A stretch of 64,000 nt of DNA from Parus major (lineage: Eukaryota; Chordata; Aves; Passeriformes; Paridae). The notes below the pieces were generated by a model. It had not been told where the DNA came from, did no database searches, and saw only the letters and a program-made list of their open reading frames with translations. A program made the position numbers and the translations under genes. The stretch is from NCBI RefSeq assembly GCF_001522545.3, contig NC_031778.1, positions 23,062,611 to 23,126,610 on the forward strand, given 5' to 3'. Below, one piece after another: positions 1 to 11,473 of this stretch. Position 1 is the stretch's first letter; the number at the start of each line of letters is the position of its first letter.

Positions 1-1749
1 CAGAGCTAAACAATTTCAGGTCAAAAAACACTGAGAATGAAGACAGCAATTATCCCAAAGTTCCAACCAGAAATGAGGTTCCCAAAGAATCAAGAGGTGG
101 CAGTTTGGAGTTGTTCAGAGTGGAGCACGTTGCTGTAAAAACCCTGCCACACAAAAGCCACATAATAACAGGAGGTTTTTGGCAGAGGATGAGGAGTTTC
201 TTCCCCCATCCTGCAGAAAAATTTAATGAGCAAAACATTCCCAAAAAACCTGTGCAAGTTGAGGCCAGAATTGAGTTCAGGACTCCGTGGTTACAAGGAA
301 GAAATGAGCAGCCCACGAGGAAGGAGTTGAAAACTGAACATGGACCAATGGGATCCAGACAGCTCCAGAGCTACAGCTCCCCCCCAGCTACCCTTGGAAC
401 AGGATAAATCAGCAACTCTTCTTAACCTTCAGTATTTATTTGCAAAGCTTGCTGGAGTGAAAAATGGATAAAGCTGAAGCTCCCATAAAACTTGTGAGTT
501 GAACAAAGGAAGAATAGGGAAAATAATTGGCTATAAATATGCCATACGGACTTTTCCTCTTTTTTTGAGGATTTTTAGGGGCTTGGATGAGCTCTCAACA
601 GATAAAATTGAGAAATATTCCCCTCACTTAAAGGGGGAAAAAAAACATCAACTCAAAATGTTGTTCAAGGGGTAAACAGAAGCAATCCCCCAAAAGCCAT
701 AACAGCAGAAGGATTGCTTAGTAACCTCCCTGGATTTTAAATTTTGCCACATCACTTGGCCAGGCAGCACAATTCCCAGCCTTGCTGGTATTTCAGGATG
801 CATCTCTTCAGTGGAGACGGGGGTTTAGAGCAAATTTTGGGGGCAGAGGAGGTTTGGATGTGCAGATGAGGCACAGCTGGAGGAATCCCTGCTCCTCACG
901 AGCATCACCCTCAGCTCCTCACCTGCTGCACCCCAAAGGGAATTTCAGCATTTCAAAATCCTAATTCTAAGGAAATCTCATTTTTTAATTCCATCTAACC
1001 CTGCTGATTTGAGTGATCCTGGTGTTTAAACTTAGGAAATCCTCATCAATCGACCCTCTGGAAAGGTGAAGAGTTTCCACTCAGGATCTGTCCCAAATTC
1101 CCCATCAGCACCACAGCAGAAGGTGCCAGGGAAGAAGTGCTGGTGAGTTTGGGAATGCCAACATAAAGAAATTCCCAAAATCTTCCTGCTCTGTGCAATA
1201 GCCAAAAATTAAAGGAAAATATAAGGAAAAAATAAGGAAACACATCATAAACCCAGCATCTTGTTAACGGTGCTTAATTAGCAGCCAGATTAATCTATAA
1301 TTATTTTGTGCATTTAGATCATTAGTTGAGTGTTCATAAAGAGAAAAAATAAAATATTAAATTTCTGCAAGTCAAAGAGTAGAGGCAAAAATATTTGCAG
1401 GATTTCCAGCTCCCCCAAAAAAGATGCTAAAAATCTCTGATTTTCAATTAACAATTTTAGAGGAATCCAATCCAAGGTGTGAGATCTTGGGAGAGACGAT
1501 TGCTCCTGGTTTGCACTGGGGGTTCATTAAATATTCCCCTCAAAAATAAACCAAAATGGGGATATAATGAAGCTGGGAAATTTGGGATTCCATCATTGGA
1601 ATGCTGCAGTTACCACTTCAGCAGGTCCAATATTAAACACCAATATTAAATAAATAGAAGGGAAATTCCCTCTCAAATTTATCCCTGTCCCAGTCAGCTT
1701 TGAGAATGGCAAACTGGGGAAACTGGTGGAGATTTAAACACTGGAGGAT
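1..1749. other. AT-rich single-copy stretch, no gene seen
   Basis: I see no supported gene. Open frames here are under about 100 codons, overlap on both strands and have no recognisable domain. The sequence holds short A and T runs, for example near 550-640 and 1340-1360, and no clear mobile element until the CR1 tail that follows. Intergenic or intronic sequence is the simplest reading. Confidence 0.6.
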
Positions 1750-1807
1750 CGTGGAATTACAGAATGGATTGGGTTGGAAGGGGCCTTAAAGCTCATCTCA
1801 TTCCAAC
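1750..1807 (-). mobile_element. CR1 LINE 3' tail, very short
   Basis: Reads, on the plus strand, as a reversed CR1 3' end: an agaatggattgggttgg start, then ggccttaaagctcatctca and ttccaac. CR1 is the dominant avian non-LTR retrotransposon; most copies are 5'-truncated and keep only the 3' end of ORF2 plus a short 3' untranslated region. Here only about 58 bases are recognisable before similarity fades into single-copy DNA, so the copy is severely truncated or decayed. It cannot encode anything. Confidence 0.75.
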
Positions 1808-3937
1808 TGCTCAACATTTCCTTGTCAATCCATAAAAAACTCTCCAAGAGTGGCCAGGAAAAGTGCTGGAATATCAGCATTTCCACTAAAAAAGGGAAAA
1901 TAGAAATAAAAATCAAAAAACAGCTAAAAAAAAAAAAATCTGTCAAATTTTTTCATTTCATAGAGGTTTTCCTCTTTTCTTTCACAGTAAATTAAATATT
2001 TTCACCCTCTAAAGTTGCAGTTCCCTTTATTCCGACATGAAGGGTTTCTTTCCTGTTTTTCCTACTTTGATTGTCTTTTTTGGCTCAGAAAATTAAATTT
2101 CATGGAGTTGGTCCTTATAGATTGAATGCTTTGTGCTAAACAAATGGTTCTAGTATTTGCTGGTGCTTTCAATAAATTAGAATTTGATGCTCAAGCCAAT
2201 ATTGAGCTGACACAAATTAGATTTACCAAGCAAATTTTTCCCCCAAATATCATCTTATCGAACAAGGGCTGTATTTTGCACCTGTCAGAAAATGTTTATT
2301 GCTTTATTTCATTAGCATGGCCTGTCAAGCTTTAATTTTAAATTGCCTGGCAGAACAGAAAAGACATTTTGCTAAGAGAGAACTCACTTTTCACAGTAAG
2401 AAACATCAGTTAATATGGAATGAAGCACCACTGGGTCTTCAGGGTAAATTTATTATTTTATTTTATTTTTTTAGCCACTAGGATTACATTTTTTCCCGAT
2501 TATTTAAATGGTTAAAACCCAAGTGGAGGCAGGTTTGTGTAACAGAACTTGTCAAGTCGAAATCATAATAATAAAATTAATAATAATTATCACCTATTTT
2601 AAACCAAATGGTTTTTTTTCAGTTCTTGCTCTGTTGCAAATATTTTCCTTCACAAGTTGGGGGCTTGCTGCTATAAAGGAAAGTTCAAAACAAACATAAA
2701 AACAAATTTTTAGATGCTGCTGCTACAGGAGATTTTTCATTTTAATGGATGAACTGAAATCCTTTTAAAATCAATTAAAAATAGCAGAATTTTCACAAGA
2801 TATCTGCACAACTCATCGTGTCCAAGAGGGAACTCCAGATTTTCACAGCGCTCAAGAATCCTGCTTTTGGGAGGACACTCAAACCTCTGATTCCTGCAGC
2901 CTGAAATCCACTTTTCCCATGATTTCTGATGTCTTTTGCAGAGACCAGAACAAAGGGATTATTCAGGGGAGCAGGAGGGAGCATCCCACCAGGACAGGAG
3001 TCTCCTGGGACTTTGGGAATTTACACTGGTGAAAATCACAACTCCAGAGTGCAAAACCAGGAAAATTTGAGTTTCAGCCATTAAAAACCCTTAAATTTTC
3101 TGTGTATTTTAAACCACAAGTTCTCATTTCCATGGATTGTTGATGGTTAATCACTAAAAACCAGAGTCTATCCTCCACAAATGTTACACTTCATGAAAAT
3201 AAAACCAAAAGCCCTCGTTAGCTCCTGAGGTTTTGATTTCACCCTCAGCCCCGCACCAGGCGAGTTCCACTTTTTGGTGATTAATTTTAATTTCTGCCTG
3301 TTTGCATTTCTTTAAATCCCAGCCAGGTCTGCCTCAGACACGGCATTCTCCAGGTTGTCATTCATTTCCTGCTCCTGAAGCTAATTGGCAGCACTTTTGG
3401 AAGAGAAATGCTCCTCAGGAACACCCTTCAGATATTTGTTCTTCAGAGCTCATTCACCAGCTTTATACTCATCAAGGACCAGAGATTTGGGTATAAATTA
3501 AATTAAATTGCAGCCCTAAAAGGCTGCTTAAACCACACAGAGTTCACATGCAAAAATCAAATAATATCATGTTTTTTCTGCGTTTTTCAGCCTTGAAAAC
3601 CCAAAATCTGGCTAAAATTTTTAGGGGAGAGAGGAAAAGGATAAAAATGCTCCTCAAGCTGAGGAAATATGGCTGAATTCGTCCTCCAAGATATTTGACT
3701 TCCCTATGATTACTTTTAAAATTCATCCACTCACGAACACCAGTGCCCAAAATCAGGACCCCTCAGCCCTATTGCATTATTATGCGAATTTTTTAATGTA
3801 AAATTTATCATGTAAATAATCTGCATTTTGGATCCTGCACATCCCAATGTGCATAAAACATGTTCTGAAAAAGCACATTGCTGTTACCAATGTTTGGAAA
3901 GCTTAATCAACCAACCAGCAAACAGCAGTGTTCATGT
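1808..3937. other. AT-rich non-coding stretch
   Basis: No gene is supported. It contains an A run of 12 near 1926-1937, T-rich runs near 2455-2475, and a (TAA)-like patch near 2565-2590. Overlapping 60-73 codon frames have low-complexity translations rich in Lys, Phe and Ile, as expected from AT-rich DNA. No mobile element boundary was recognised. Confidence 0.55.
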
Positions 3938-3977
3938 TTTAATAATTGAATAAATAATCATTTATTTAATTATTAAA
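3938..3977. repeat. Inverted repeat, 18-bp arms with 4-base loop
   Basis: Left arm 3938-3955 and right arm 3960-3977 are reverse complements with one mismatch (G at 3948, which could form a G-T wobble in RNA). The loop AATC is at 3956-3959. The arms are almost pure A/T. This could be a cruciform-prone AT palindrome, the core of a decayed miniature inverted-repeat element, or chance in AT-rich DNA. There is no terminator context, because this is not bacterial DNA. Confidence 0.8.
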
Positions 3978-5450
3978 TAACATAAAGAATTCCCTTCTAC
4001 TCCCAACAAAAATAATTTTAAATAATTCCTTTCTACTCCTAAAGCCTTAAGGATCCCCAGCTCCCAGGCTGTGCCACCCTGCTGCTGTTCATATATTTTT
4101 TATTTTTTTGCTAAAGCCAAGCATATTTTCATATGATCTGAATGCAGGAAGACAGGGCAGGAAAGAAAAGGATATTTACAAGGAACACAAGCATGTTATC
4201 ATTTTTCTGATCCCGCTTTTCATATTGAACTCTTGCCCTGCTGGGTGGGCTGTGGCTGGAGCGTTTGGCGTGGGAGGCGATAAGAGAACCCTGGGGTTTA
4301 ATCTGGATCTGATCCCCACCCCTCTCCTGGCAGTGTCCAGCCCGATAAGGACTGATAGGAAAACAAGGTTTCAGCAGGATCTCTTGGCTATTGATGGCAT
4401 TTGCTCCCAGCCATCATCAAATTCCCGTCAAATTCCCCCTTAGCGCCGTCAAACCGCGGCTGCCTGGGGCCGGAGCCGTCACCTCCTCGCCGAGTGCCAC
4501 CATGTATCCCACGGCCTGTGACATGGAGCTAATTTTACCTGCAGGAACAACATCCTCCTAAATCTGTCTGTTTACTGTGGATACATGAGGGGCCAAGAGG
4601 TCAAAGACAGAGCGGGGAACCAACAGGAAAAGCAAAGGTGTTTCCCTCCAGAAGGGGCAGAAGATTCCCTGCTGGCTCCTTCCAGCGCTCCTCAGAGCTC
4701 TGGGGAGGGGAGATTGCTCAATTTAACGTTCAAACAAATTATCCCATTGGAAAGGGCTCCGTGCTCTCGGATAAGACTTTCCCAGAAGTTTAATTCCCTA
4801 ATTTCATCAGGTGCCGCCTCGGTTTTCGGGGACAGATTTAGAGGGCACCTCCTTTGAGGGCAATTTGAGAGAAGCAGAGTTGACACGGTGTCAATCTCTT
4901 GCCAGGCTGAGTGGCATCTCCCAGCAAACAATTGAATTTAGGGATGCAGCCTGCTTGTTCTAATCTCTTCTCTCTCACCAGGCTAAAATGCTCTTTTACA
5001 TAAGCGGCAAATATATTCAATATTTGATGATGTGCAACTGAAAATTTGTCCTTCCCCAAGGAAAATAACTCCAGGCTTTTAAAAAAATGAGGACTGGGAG
5101 CTCAACCATTTTCCCCAAATGAAAGGTCATAGCAACCACTGCTATCCTAAATTTATCTCCTTAGTTTTATAAAAACCCTTAACTTCACAAAACATTTTGG
5201 GGTAGGACACAGAGATTTGAACAGAGAGGTTCCTCAGAGAGAGAAAAATCCCTCACTTTTGGGTGCTTCCCACAGGCTGGATGTTCTGTGCCGTGTTCCT
5301 TCCTGATGAGCTTCGTAAATTGTGCAGTCAGTGCTTCAGGACACTTCCAGAGTAGAAATAAACTCCTAAAATTAGTTGGATGCAGAGAAAAAAAAAAATC
5401 TTTATCCAGCTGATGGGATTGACTGAAAGAACAAAGAGTCACATTATTTT
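3978..5450. promoter_or_regulatory. Possible conserved non-coding element with GATA motifs
   Basis: A non-repetitive, GC-balanced stretch unlike its AT-rich flanks. GATA-type motifs (GATAA or reverse) occur at 4195-4200, 4279-4284, 4344-4349 and 4770-4774, with a GATAG at 4354-4358. The 60 bases 4441-4500 hold eight CpG dinucleotides, high for an avian background that has lost CpG by methylation. An ATG at 4501 in a gccacc context opens only 19 codons. Regulatory function is an inference from motif clustering and retained CpGs. GATA motifs are short and frequent, so the call is weak. Confidence 0.22.
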
Positions 5451-5456
5451 ATACAT

Positions 5457-5490
5457 ATTATATATATATATACACACACACACATATATG
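5457..5490. repeat. (TA)n(CA)n microsatellite
   Basis: A compound dinucleotide tract: alternating TA for about 15 bases, then alternating AC/CA for about 14 bases, closing with ATATATG. Such tracts are length-polymorphic in birds and can adopt Z-DNA or cruciform structures. No coding meaning. Confidence 0.9.
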
Positions 5491-7825
5491 CAAATATTTG
5501 CATATAAAAATGTGACAAAAATTATCCAGGGCTATGGGAATGATAGATGGGAACACCCAATTTCCAAATTTCCTGATGTCCAAACAGCTCAAGTATTTAT
5601 TTATTTAACACCATAATCATGATGTATAATCACAGCTGAACACCTCGTGCTGTAGTAAAACACCTACTTGAATTCATTCATTAACTTCATAGAAGGTGCA
5701 AAAATATGAAATAAATCTCCTTTTTCTAGGCTGAGCTGTTATATAAGGAATACAACCTGACCTGACTGAAATAAATTATCCATCTAGCAGGAAATGACTG
5801 GCCATACCGTGAAGCCCTTGGATTTTGTTCTCTGTAAAGATCATGGGCTGTGATGTTAAATGTTCAGACAGACTGATGGGGCCGTTTGTGGCTCATCATT
5901 TCCATGTCAGGGGACGTGTTCAAGCGCAGGTATTGAGACAAGTGACACTTGGAACTCCCAGCAGACAGGCCACGCAATGTCCTTGAAGAGTCTGCCAAGA
6001 AATTCCAGTTGTCACCAGTTTGCCGTTTCTAGAAGAAATTCCTAGTTTAAACATCAAATATCCCCATGGCTCTTACAAAATTCCTGGAGAAGTCATGACA
6101 ATCTGCAGGAAAAAGATGAAAGATTCCCTGGCAGAAGGCATTTTTGGTTGTTTTCAGGAGGCTGAGGGTGGCACTGAGGAGGGTTCTGAGGTGTTTTTCA
6201 GGTGTTGGACACCTGGACACTGGTACAGGTACGTGGAGGTGAAAGGCAAAAATCAGTGGAAAGCAATCCCTGCCTACATTTTCCACAGAGTAACTTTGAG
6301 CAGGGTTTGGAAAGTTGGTAAAAGTAATTTTTTACTTGTTTTTCTCTCCCTTTTTAAGCAGCAAGGAGGCCAGGCCCATTTAAATTCTGCTTCTGGCTTG
6401 CAGCGTGTCTGAACACAGAGAGGTCATGGCTTGATGCTGCTACTTTGATGATGGAAGAGAATTTTATATTTCGCTCCTCCAAGTTTTTCCTCCATCTTCT
6501 GGCTCTGCAAGTCGATGAGTTGATATTTCTAAGTGCACAAACACACGATTAGCATCGTTTTCTCTTCTCAGAGGCCTTTGATGTGCCAAAAATAAGGAAT
6601 ATCATACAAAGTTCAGCACCCAGGAACCTGCCTGACAAAACCCTCACACCTGGCTCAGGAGCAAGGAGGGCTCACAGGAGAAAGGAGTGGCTGGAGAGGC
6701 TGGGGAAAGGTCCCTGTTCTCTTCTTCCAGCTCTGTGGAAGGGAAGATTTTCCAGGCCCTGGGGAGTTCTACAGGAGAAGGTTTAACTTCAGCCAAGGAT
6801 TTAATTTAAGGTTGGATTTCAGGCCCTCTAACACAGGCTGGTTCATCCTACAGGGAGTTGTGTTATCACCCTGAAAAGGTTAAGAGAGAACTTCTCAGAC
6901 CTTCAGCTTTGTCCCTCCTTCTCTGACCCCCCCTTATTGTTAATATTAACTTGGCATATTTAGGAACTGTGACTCAGCCTTCCCAGAATGAAGCAGTGTC
7001 CCTGAGGCTGCTCAGGAGCCACGTGGTTTGTATCCTAAACCCAAAACTCCTCACAGAAAATAAGTGGATTGTGCTCAAAAAGGACCCCGAGCTTTTGTTC
7101 CACCACCCTGACCCAGCACTGAGCTCCACCAAAGCCTTCCCTGGGTACAGATGTGCCATCCAGCACTCAGCTCCTCCCTCAGAGGAGCAGAGGGTCCCTC
7201 ATCCCATCAGATGTCCCTGGAGGAGGCAGGGATGACCTTTCCCAAGGGCTGGAGCAGAGCCAAGTGGAGCTCATAGCACAGAGTGCCAGGGGACGAGCAG
7301 CAGGGCTGGGATTTGGGCTGGGACAAAAGGCACCACCATCTGCTCCAGCTCATCCTGTGCTGCTCGAAATGGATGAGGGGAGAGGAGATATTAATGCTCA
7401 GAGCGCTGGGAGACGGGGTGCATCCCAAATCCCCACAGCACAGCACACATCACACATTGTTTCCAGCACTGTAATTATCTGATAAAGCTGTTAAGCAGCC
7501 CCCTGAGGTGCCAGGAAGAATTCATACTTCCCACCACAGCCAGATATTAGTCAGCAGCTGGCTTCTACTTGAGGAGGGAAAAAATTGTATCAGGAGAGTC
7601 ATTTCCTTGTGTTTCTGAGAAATTCAGGTTTGTGATGGGAGGATGAGCTGGCTGCACTCAGCTCTTCTTGAGAGGTGAGAACTTCTCTGAGCACAAAGAG
7701 AGAGGACCAGGCATTTAATATGTGCACAAAGGTGGAGGGTTGACATTTGCCTCCACTCCACAATGAAACCTTATTAGGTGGAAGATAACCAAACTTCTAT
7801 GAATTGACCCCAAAATTAAAAGTTA
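5491..7825. other. Non-coding stretch with a GC-richer patch at 7.1-7.5 kb
   Basis: No supported gene. The open frame at 6020-6412 (130 codons, plus) has no recognisable domain, and a 79-codon frame lies on the opposite strand of the same DNA. Around 7150-7480 GC content rises and frames open on both strands together, as expected where stop codons are rarer. I recognise no mobile element in this block. Confidence 0.5.
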
Positions 7826-7957
7826 GAGTTCAAGGCCAGGCTGGACAGGGCTTGGAGCAACCTGGGGTGGTGGAAGATGTCCCTGCCCATGGCTGGGGTG
7901 GGACTGGGTGGGCTTTAAGATCCCTTCCAACCCAAATCATTCCATGATTCTATGATT
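7826..7957 (+). mobile_element. CR1 LINE 3' end, plus orientation
   Basis: Contains the CR1 3' block in order: caaggccaggctggacaggg at 7831, then ggtggaagatgtccctgccc, a ggctttaagatcccttccaa segment at 7912, and terminal short repeats ending at tccatgattctatgatta. The end shows the usual imperfect attctatg units. Only about 130 bases remain, so the copy is 5'-truncated within the 3' part. It is in the opposite orientation to the copies at 11.3 and 14.3 kb. Confidence 0.92.
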
Positions 7958-8845
7958 AAAGAAGCCCAGGTGTAGACATAAGACCCCCAAACCTCAATTG
8001 CTTTGTCAGTTAAAGAAATAATGGGAAATTATTAATGAGACAAAAGAAAAATAGCAATTACAGCCACTTCAGATTGGGGCAAAGCCACCCTAGAATATAA
8101 ACCAGCAGCACTTTGGGAAAACCCCTGTCTGAGGGAGCTTCCAGGCATCATCCAGGCACTGCTCAGAGAGGATGCTGCCAACAACCTGGTGCTGCTTCCT
8201 GACCTGGTTTGTCCAAGCAGCAGCACAGCTCCAAGCAGAGCTTCCCTGGGGCTGCAGCCTGGGAAAAAGGGATGGACAGGGTCAAATTCTGGCTCTGGAA
8301 CAGTTCCCAGGTGGAACATCCACCCCTGTGTCACCTCTGCTGTGATGCTGCTGCTCCAGGAGGCGCTGGGAACGCTCAGAGTGGGATCATTGCTGCGTGC
8401 CAGGGAAACCCCCAGAGGTGAACCCTTCCCAAAACTCCTCAGCAGCACAGCTGGAGCCCCAGGGGGAAACACCCCCAGCTCAGCTCTGCTTTATCTCCCA
8501 TTGTTCACGTGCCAATATTGACACAGCCACAAACACCCATCTCCCTCCTCACCTTCAGCAGGCAGCAAACACAGGGGGTGACTTTGAGCCTTGTTTACCA
8601 GGGAGACCAATTGCAATTCTCCTCTCCACTCATCTTTTATCTCACTTTCTTCCCTTGCCTCCATATTTACCCTCTGCTCTGGCAGCAAGGAAATGTGTTC
8701 ATGTATAATTAGTAATTATGAAGTTCATTAAGCACCACTCTGTAGGGGCCTTACAACCCACACTGACCCAAAAGGAGCCTTGTTCCCCCTATTCCCAACA
8801 CCCCCATTGGAAAAATAAACCTGGGTTTGATCTTTCTTATTTTTC
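7958..8845. other. Non-coding, GC-richer patch with overlapping open frames
   Basis: Between 8032 and 8712 both strands are open for 60-146 codons. The translations (minus 8032-8472, plus 8189-8521) have no domain I recognise and are rich in Ser, Pro, Leu and Gly, typical of GC-rich non-coding DNA. No CR1 signature was seen here. Confidence 0.5.
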
Positions 8846-8867
8846 TTTTTTTTTTTTTTTTTTTTTT
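8846..8867. repeat. Run of 22 T
   Basis: An uninterrupted T run, preceded by a TTTTC unit. On the minus strand this is a poly-A tract. No AATAAA signal lies just upstream of the poly-A on the minus strand and no recognisable gene body follows, so a processed pseudogene is not supported. Homopolymer slippage is likely and length may be poorly determined. Confidence 0.9.
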
Positions 8868-11283
8868 AGGGACTGGTTTTGATCATTCCAGCAGCCTCTG
8901 GTTGTTTTGAAGTGGTTCCTGCACCCAAACTCTGTTTTGGCCCCACCAGAGTAACTGCAGCAAAAACAGAGCTGCAAAGCAGCACTGAAACATCCCCAGC
9001 TATAACATTTACACTTGCCTTTTATCATTTCACATATGGAGACATCACCTAATTGTCAATAGACTCACAACAATTCTCATCAAGGGCCTCACCCATAGCT
9101 CCTCAGAGTCAATGAGACCATTCTGCAGCCTCCAAATGGCCTTGGATCATCCCCAAAAGGAGGGAAAAAAACCCCACCAAGATAAATTGCAAATTGTCTC
9201 ATTAACTCCTCCAAATGTCTTTTGAACCATTTCCAGAAAAATAAATGAAGGGGAAAAAAATAATAATAAAAAAAAAAAAGTAGTCAAGCACTCCAAGAAC
9301 ACGACTGGAGTAAAAAGGAGAAATAAAAATAAAAAGGCAGCGCCCAGAGTAGTTTCAAAGTTCTACGAGAGAAAATATAATCACATATTGGAACTGACTC
9401 CTAAAATCCAGGGAGAGCAAACCCTGCCACGAGGCTGCCCCTCAACCCTTTCTGTCTCATCTCTCAGCCTCTCCTCGCTGCTCTGGTGGGAAGGATCCAC
9501 AGCATCGTTATCAGAAATAACCACACTTCTCCCCATCGCTCCAAGCTGAGCAGGGAAACAGGAAAAAAACCCAACAAAACCCCACACAAGAGACAAAACA
9601 GTTACATCAACAGATGTGAGCTCTGATTTAAGCTGCTATTTTTCTGTCCCTAGAAGTCTTTGTATTACTGGGAGCATGTGGACTCACTAAGTTTTCTTTC
9701 ACTCAAGTACATAAAAAAATTCTTGCAAGCCAAACACAGCAACAACAAAAAAAAATCCATACCAAGCTCCCAATCCCAAAAGTTTTCAGATGGAAGGAGC
9801 CTAAATATCTGTAAAAATCCTACCTTGAGCTTAGAATTCATCATCTGGGGTGCAGCAAATGCTCTGGGTATGTGTGGTATTCACTTTGTCATAGGCCTAG
9901 AATTGGTTAATTTGAACCTATCTCAAAGAGAAAATATTATTGCCACTGTCCTGAATGTTTTCTGTTCACTGCTGAAATAAAATCCTCTGCTGGGTGGTGA
10001 TTATGAAACCTGATTGCCCTGGTAATTCCAATATCTGCTTCCCTTAATTTCCAACTCTCCCACCAAATAAAGCCCAGGACGAGGGAGAAGATTCATTAGC
10101 GTGACAAAATTAAAATTATCCCGACAATCCGCAGTCGCATCCTGCTGGATTCTTCATCAAGCCAAGCTTTGTTCTCCAGCTTTTCCCTGTTTGAGGAACA
10201 GCTTGTGCCAGCCCCACGTCGTGGCTCAGCAGAAGGGGAGTTCAGAGAGACGATCAGTCTTCATTTGTGACTTAAATGGTTCCGATAGAAAATTGAGTTT
10301 TGTCATTTTGAGACGGGCGAAGTCTCTCAAATGCCGCCAAAAAAAAAAACACAAAACAAAAAAAAACCCCAATTATTCTTATTTTTTTTATATTGTAAAA
10401 AGTCTGTGAGCTTAAAAATATTGCAGAACAAAAGTGTGGAATAGGAAATGCAGCTGTTTACAAAGTACAGAGCAATTTCTGATTGCTTGCACTCCATCAA
10501 AACACAAGATATGGTGATGAAAAATACCTCAGCTTAATCACACATCCTGAGGTGATATCCCTGCATTTTCTGCTGTGTCAGGGTGAATAATTCCATTCCA
10601 TCCAGATAAGATTTGCAATATAGTTTGAATTTCTCGGTGTGTTCTTCCCTTCTCTCCACAATATATTACAGCCCAAAAATAGACATTTACCACAGAGGGC
10701 CAAAAAAGCAGAAAAATTCACACCAAGCTGACCAATTTTGGAAATCAAGCCAAAATATTCTGTATTTTCACTTATCCAAAAATTTATTCTAACATATATC
10801 ACCCAAATACACACCCAAGGTTCATCCCACAAAAAAAAAATAGATTAAAAAAGGGAGAATTTTTATGCAAATGATTAATTCATGCCACAAAAACTCCCAA
10901 AAAATTCAGGGAGTTCTGGTGTTTCCTTCTCCTCCTGAATAATTGGAGACTTGACCTAATGCATTTCCAGAGGCTTGGCTCCCAGTCCAAGATTTCTTAA
11001 CAATTCCAGTTTCTTCTCCAAGAATTTAGGAAGAAAATCCAAATTTCCAAAGCTATCACAGAGAAGGCTCCAGAGAAGGATTTCATCCATTAGAGAACAT
11101 AATTACTCCTTTTTTTTTAATCCTGTTCCTTGCATGAAGCTTGACCATGGGCTGGAATTTATAAATTAAATGTTGATCACCACCATAAGTGCACAAAAAT
11201 AATAACTATTTATTTCTCCCCCCAAAGCGTAGCCAGCTGTCCCTGAGGAAGGGATACAGAGCAAAAATCACAGCATGGCTTAG
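8868..11283. other. AT-rich non-coding stretch
   Basis: No gene supported. An A-rich patch lies near 9250-9280 and another at 10340-10370. The segment 10080-10345 is non-repetitive, with several retained CpGs (for example in gacgagg, tcccgac, cacgtcgtgg and gacgggcg) and could be a conserved non-coding element. This is a visual impression only. Confidence 0.45.
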
Positions 11284-11473
11284 AAAAGTTGGAAAAAATT
11301 TCCAAGACCATCAAATCCAACCATTCCCAGCACTGCCAAGGCCACCACTGCCCCATGTGCCATGTCCTGGTGGCTTTTGGATCCCTCCAGGAATGGAAAC
11401 ATCACCACCCTGGGCAGCTGTGCTGATGTTTGATGCCACTTTTGGGCAGGAAAATTCATATCCAACCCTCTGA
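11284..11473 (-). mobile_element. CR1-type 3' fragment, minus orientation
   Basis: On the plus strand it reads aaaagttggaaaaaattt, caagaccatcaaatccaacc, cagcactgccaaggccacca, then a version of the small-tccaggaatgg and accctgggcagc blocks. This is the reverse complement of a CR1 subfamily whose 3' end contains the cagcactgccaaggccacc segment, a different subtype from the 7.8 kb copy. Similarity fades after 11473. Overlapping open frames here on both strands are by-products of the repeat. Confidence 0.85.

Noticed and set aside
8837..9028. Possible processed pseudogene with poly-A on the minus strand
   Set aside because: No polyadenylation signal before the A run and no recognisable coding body; it is probably a simple T run.
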